This document shows positions 62,474 through 64,000 of a stretch of DNA of 64,000 nucleotides, one piece after another; position 1 is the first letter of the stretch, and each line of letters begins with the position of its first letter. The stretch lies in assembly GCF_041925275.1 (NCBI RefSeq), contig NZ_JBHEUZ010000002.1:458991-522990 (forward strand), given 5' to 3'. The position numbers and the translations under genes are program-made. Source of the DNA: Parapedobacter pyrenivorans_A (lineage in GTDB: Bacteria; Bacteroidota; Bacteroidia; Sphingobacteriales; Sphingobacteriaceae). Below the pieces are notes generated by a model. The model was not told the origin of the DNA and ran no database searches. It saw nothing but the letters and a program-made list of their open reading frames with translations.

Positions 62474-62611
62474 TGTTCTTTTGTAGATTTTTGGTAGTGC
62501 CAGCTCGTGCGGGACCGGGTGTGTAATCTGCCGTTGTACCCATCGCAGTTGATTTGCGGGAAATGGGTAATGGTGGTTTGGTGTTTCTCGTTATCATAAT
62601 CATTCTTAGTT

Positions 62612-62710
62612 ATGTCGAACGAGCAAAAAACAGATAGGCAGGAAACCTGCATCATACCAGCAATCCAGGGACTAGCAGCCCTCAACGCAGAATCAACAGG
62701 CCCTGCCTAA
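62612..62710 (+). CDS. Possible 32-residue peptide
   Basis: Reads MSNEQKTDRQETCIIPAIQG then LAALNAESTGPA. It has a polar start, one Cys and a normal codon look. The DNA also carries the hairpin GCAGG-AAA-CCTGC (62638-62650) and a longer pairing AGGCAGG/CCTGCCT that spans the frame, so it may instead be a structured RNA. Coding status is uncertain. Confidence 0.3.
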   Translation: MSNEQKTDRQETCIIPAIQGLAALNAESTGPA

Positions 62711-62927
62711 AGATTGCGTAAAGGTACACAATATCTTTAGACGTGGGCTAAACTGTTGCCTCGCGTTGATTTTTGAAGTTGCTAGTCTTCGGATTGCTTG
62801 CTGAGGCTCGTTCAACTCACGCGCTATATATCATAGCGTGGTGGTTATCATATTTCAATGCCAATCCCAGATTGACACGACAAATATAATAACTAAGTAT
62901 TTACTAAGCAAATAATTTTTTAAAACA

Positions 62928-63158
62928 ATGCCGAAAACGGAGGTTGAGTGGTTAATTGTTCAGCATGTGCGAACCATCAGAAAAGCACAAAAGAAAACGC
63001 AGCGAGATATAGCCTCGTATTTTAACGTTTCTCCGGGGTATATCGGGCAGATTGAAACCGAGGATTCCGCAAGCATGTATTCGTATGACAATTTAAACGA
63101 ACTGGCAAGACGCTTCGATTGTAGCATGAGGGATTTTATGCCAAAGGAGCCATTATAG
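62928..63158 (+). CDS. XRE-family HTH regulator
   Basis: 76 residues, almost entirely one HTH_3 domain: VRTIRKAQKKTQRDIASYFNVSPGYIGQIETED, then YDNLNELARRFDCSMRDFMP. Such small Cro/C1-like proteins control restriction systems, mobile elements or stress genes. It is next to an IS element; its target cannot be told. Confidence 0.88.
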   Translation: MPKTEVEWLIVQHVRTIRKAQKKTQRDIASYFNVSPGYIGQIETEDSASMYSYDNLNELARRFDCSMRDFMPKEPL

Positions 63159-63212
63159 TATTTTGGAAATGTAATTTATATCCAACCTAAAAGTCGCAGC
63201 CTATATAAAAAA

Positions 63213-63256
63213 ACAGGGCTTAATGATTTGAAATAAAATCAGTTAAGCCCTTGTTT
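63213..63256. terminator. Hairpin near the IS left end
   Basis: AACAGGGCTTAA and TTAAGCCCTTGTT pair with one bulged base and a 19-base loop, with A/T runs on both sides. It likely shields the transposase from outside transcription. Confidence 0.6.
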
Positions 63257-63300
63257 TAATGCACCAGAATGGTGATATTAGTGATTCGACCCACTAATAT

Positions 63301-64000
63301 ATGCAAGTTACCAATAGTACTCAAGAAATCACGCCTTTTGGCGGAATAAATTTCATTTACCATGCGATTACACAATCCGGTTTGCCGGATTTTATTGATA
63401 AAGAACTGGGTCACAGGAGTGTATTTGCTAAATACACGCACGCTGACATTGTTATGGCCCTTTTTGCCAAGAGCCTGGCACAGGGTACATGCTTAGCAGA
63501 TCTGGAAATAGTCAAGGCAAAACTGGCGGGGCAGCATTACTCCCCCATCCCTTCACCCGATACGGTGGAATATGTGTGCCAGCAGTTGAAACAGCCCAAT
63601 CAGGAAATAACCGCGGAATCAGGGGTTGTGCATCAGCTGAACCATGACAACCGGCTCAACGGGCTGCTGGCCAGACTTGCCCTTAGATGCAATCAGCTTA
63701 ACGCATCCGATGGACAGGGCTATACCCTGGATTACGATAATGTGGTCATTGAAAATGAGAAACAGGATGCCCGGTTCAGTTACAAAAAAACAAAGGCATA
63801 CCATCCGGGCTTCGCTTTTATCGGCCGCATCCCCGTGCACATAGAAAACCGTAACGGCAATACCCCGGCCTGCTATGGGCAGAAAGAAACACTGAGCCGT
63901 TGTCTGGACAACCTGGATAAGGAAAGGATACCCGTATCGGCGTTCCGTGGCGACAGCGCCTCCTACCAAAAAGAGGTGCTGGAGCTGATGGATAGCCGGA
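63301..64000 (+). CDS. IS1380-family transposase (N-terminal part)
   Basis: The frame from ATG 63301 stays open to the window end (233 codons). It begins MQVTNSTQEITPFGGINFIY. Family marks: SVFAKYTHADIVMALFAKSLAQGTCLADLE, the first catalytic Asp in YTLDYDNVVIE and the second in AFRGDSASY. A DDE transposase of the IS4/IS1380 group. The catalytic Glu and the end are outside. Codon use differs from the host genes. Confidence 0.92.
   Translation, partial: MQVTNSTQEITPFGGINFIYHAITQSGLPDFIDKELGHRSVFAKYTHADIVMALFAKSLAQGTCLADLEIVKAKLAGQHYSPIPSPDTVEYVCQQLKQPNQEITAESGVVHQLNHDNRLNGLLARLALRCNQLNASDGQGYTLDYDNVVIENEKQDARFSYKKTKAYHPGFAFIGRIPVHIENRNGNTPACYGQKETLSRCLDNLDKERIPVSAFRGDSASYQKEVLELMDSR

Larger units (their letters stand above)
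62231..62927. other. Intergenic region without a firm gene
   Basis: About 700 bases between the divergent TlpA-like and XRE genes. It should hold the promoter of the TlpA-SusCD operon, but no clean TAnnTTTG box was found on the minus strand. Two tiny open frames (listed separately) and A/T-rich sequence before the XRE gene (62880-62927) are the only other contents. A 60-codon TTG frame at 62344-62526 is not convincing. Confidence 0.6.
63186..64000 (+). mobile_element. IS1380-family insertion sequence, left part
   Basis: The likely left end begins with CCTAAAAGTCGCAGCC (63186-63201), of the kind found at IS1380 ends, followed by a short leader with a hairpin and the transposase gene. The right end lies beyond the window. 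The exact first base of the terminal repeat was not proven. Confidence 0.75.

Noticed and set aside
62344..62526. 60-codon TTG-start frame upstream of the XRE gene
   Set aside because: Weak start, no recognisable domain, and part of it competes with another tiny frame.

Overview
The window comes from a member of the Bacteroidota, most likely Sphingobacteriaceae (Parapedobacter/Pedobacter-like). The signs are three SusC/SusD pairs, a FecI/FecR pair, the Bacteroidota form of the arginine pathway (ArgF' type carbamoyltransferase plus an in-operon proC), and several promoters with the Bacteroidota -7 box TAnnTTTG. Most of the window is of medium GC with CGN arginine codons. One block (about 37.3-44.8 kb) reads differently and looks acquired.

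Layout. (1) 1-11.5 kb: the S10/spc/alpha ribosomal block from the 3' end of rpsC to rplQ, with secY, map, infA and rpoA, closed by a strong terminator. (2) 11.7-17.2 kb: an arginine operon argD-argF'-GNAT-argB-proC-argE. Two small stand-alone genes follow (a PepSY-like lipoprotein and a YbjQ protein). (3) 18.1-32.4 kb, minus strand: a beta-glucan utilisation locus, with a transmembrane SusR-like regulator, SusC, SusD, a PKD surface lipoprotein, GH16, GH5, GH30_3-like and a second GH5 with a carbohydrate-binding domain. This set fits a mixed beta-1,3/1,6-glucan such as laminarin or fungal wall. (4) 32.4-34.7 kb: a divergent GH20 hexosaminidase. (5) 34.9-48.2 kb: a FecI sigma factor and FecR anti-sigma factor followed by an STN-type SusC, SusD, sulfatase, BNR/Asp-box hydrolase, 2-keto-3-deoxygalactonate kinase, KDPGal aldolase, MFS hexuronate/galactonate transporter and an NTF2-like protein. 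The locus has no classical glycoside hydrolase. (6) 48.3-50.3 kb: a membrane protein and a two-component system.

(7) 50.36-52.93 kb: the most unusual part. A small winged-HTH gene is followed two bases after its stop codon by an array of 21-base units that diverges in both directions from a perfect 30-base palindrome (5 units left, 18 right, no indel). Then come a three-helix membrane protein, an overlapping CHAP/NlpC-like hydrolase, a fibronectin-III protein and a terminator. The order resembles a regulated holin/endolysin cassette, but no phage structural gene is present. (8) 53.1-56.1 kb: a toxin-antitoxin pair, a 28-residue membrane smORF, a lipoprotein, a Crp/Fnr regulator, a MauE-like membrane protein and a small exported protein. 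(9) 56.2-62.2 kb, minus strand: a SusD-SusC-TlpA locus of the ERATGSF subclass; the TlpA-like protein has two consecutive signal-peptide-like segments separated by a GC-rich hairpin element. (10) 62.2-64 kb: an intergenic stretch with tiny ORFs, an XRE regulator and the left part of an IS1380-family element cut by the window edge.

No tRNA, rRNA or CRISPR array was seen. All functional calls rest on reading motifs by eye; none was checked against a database.
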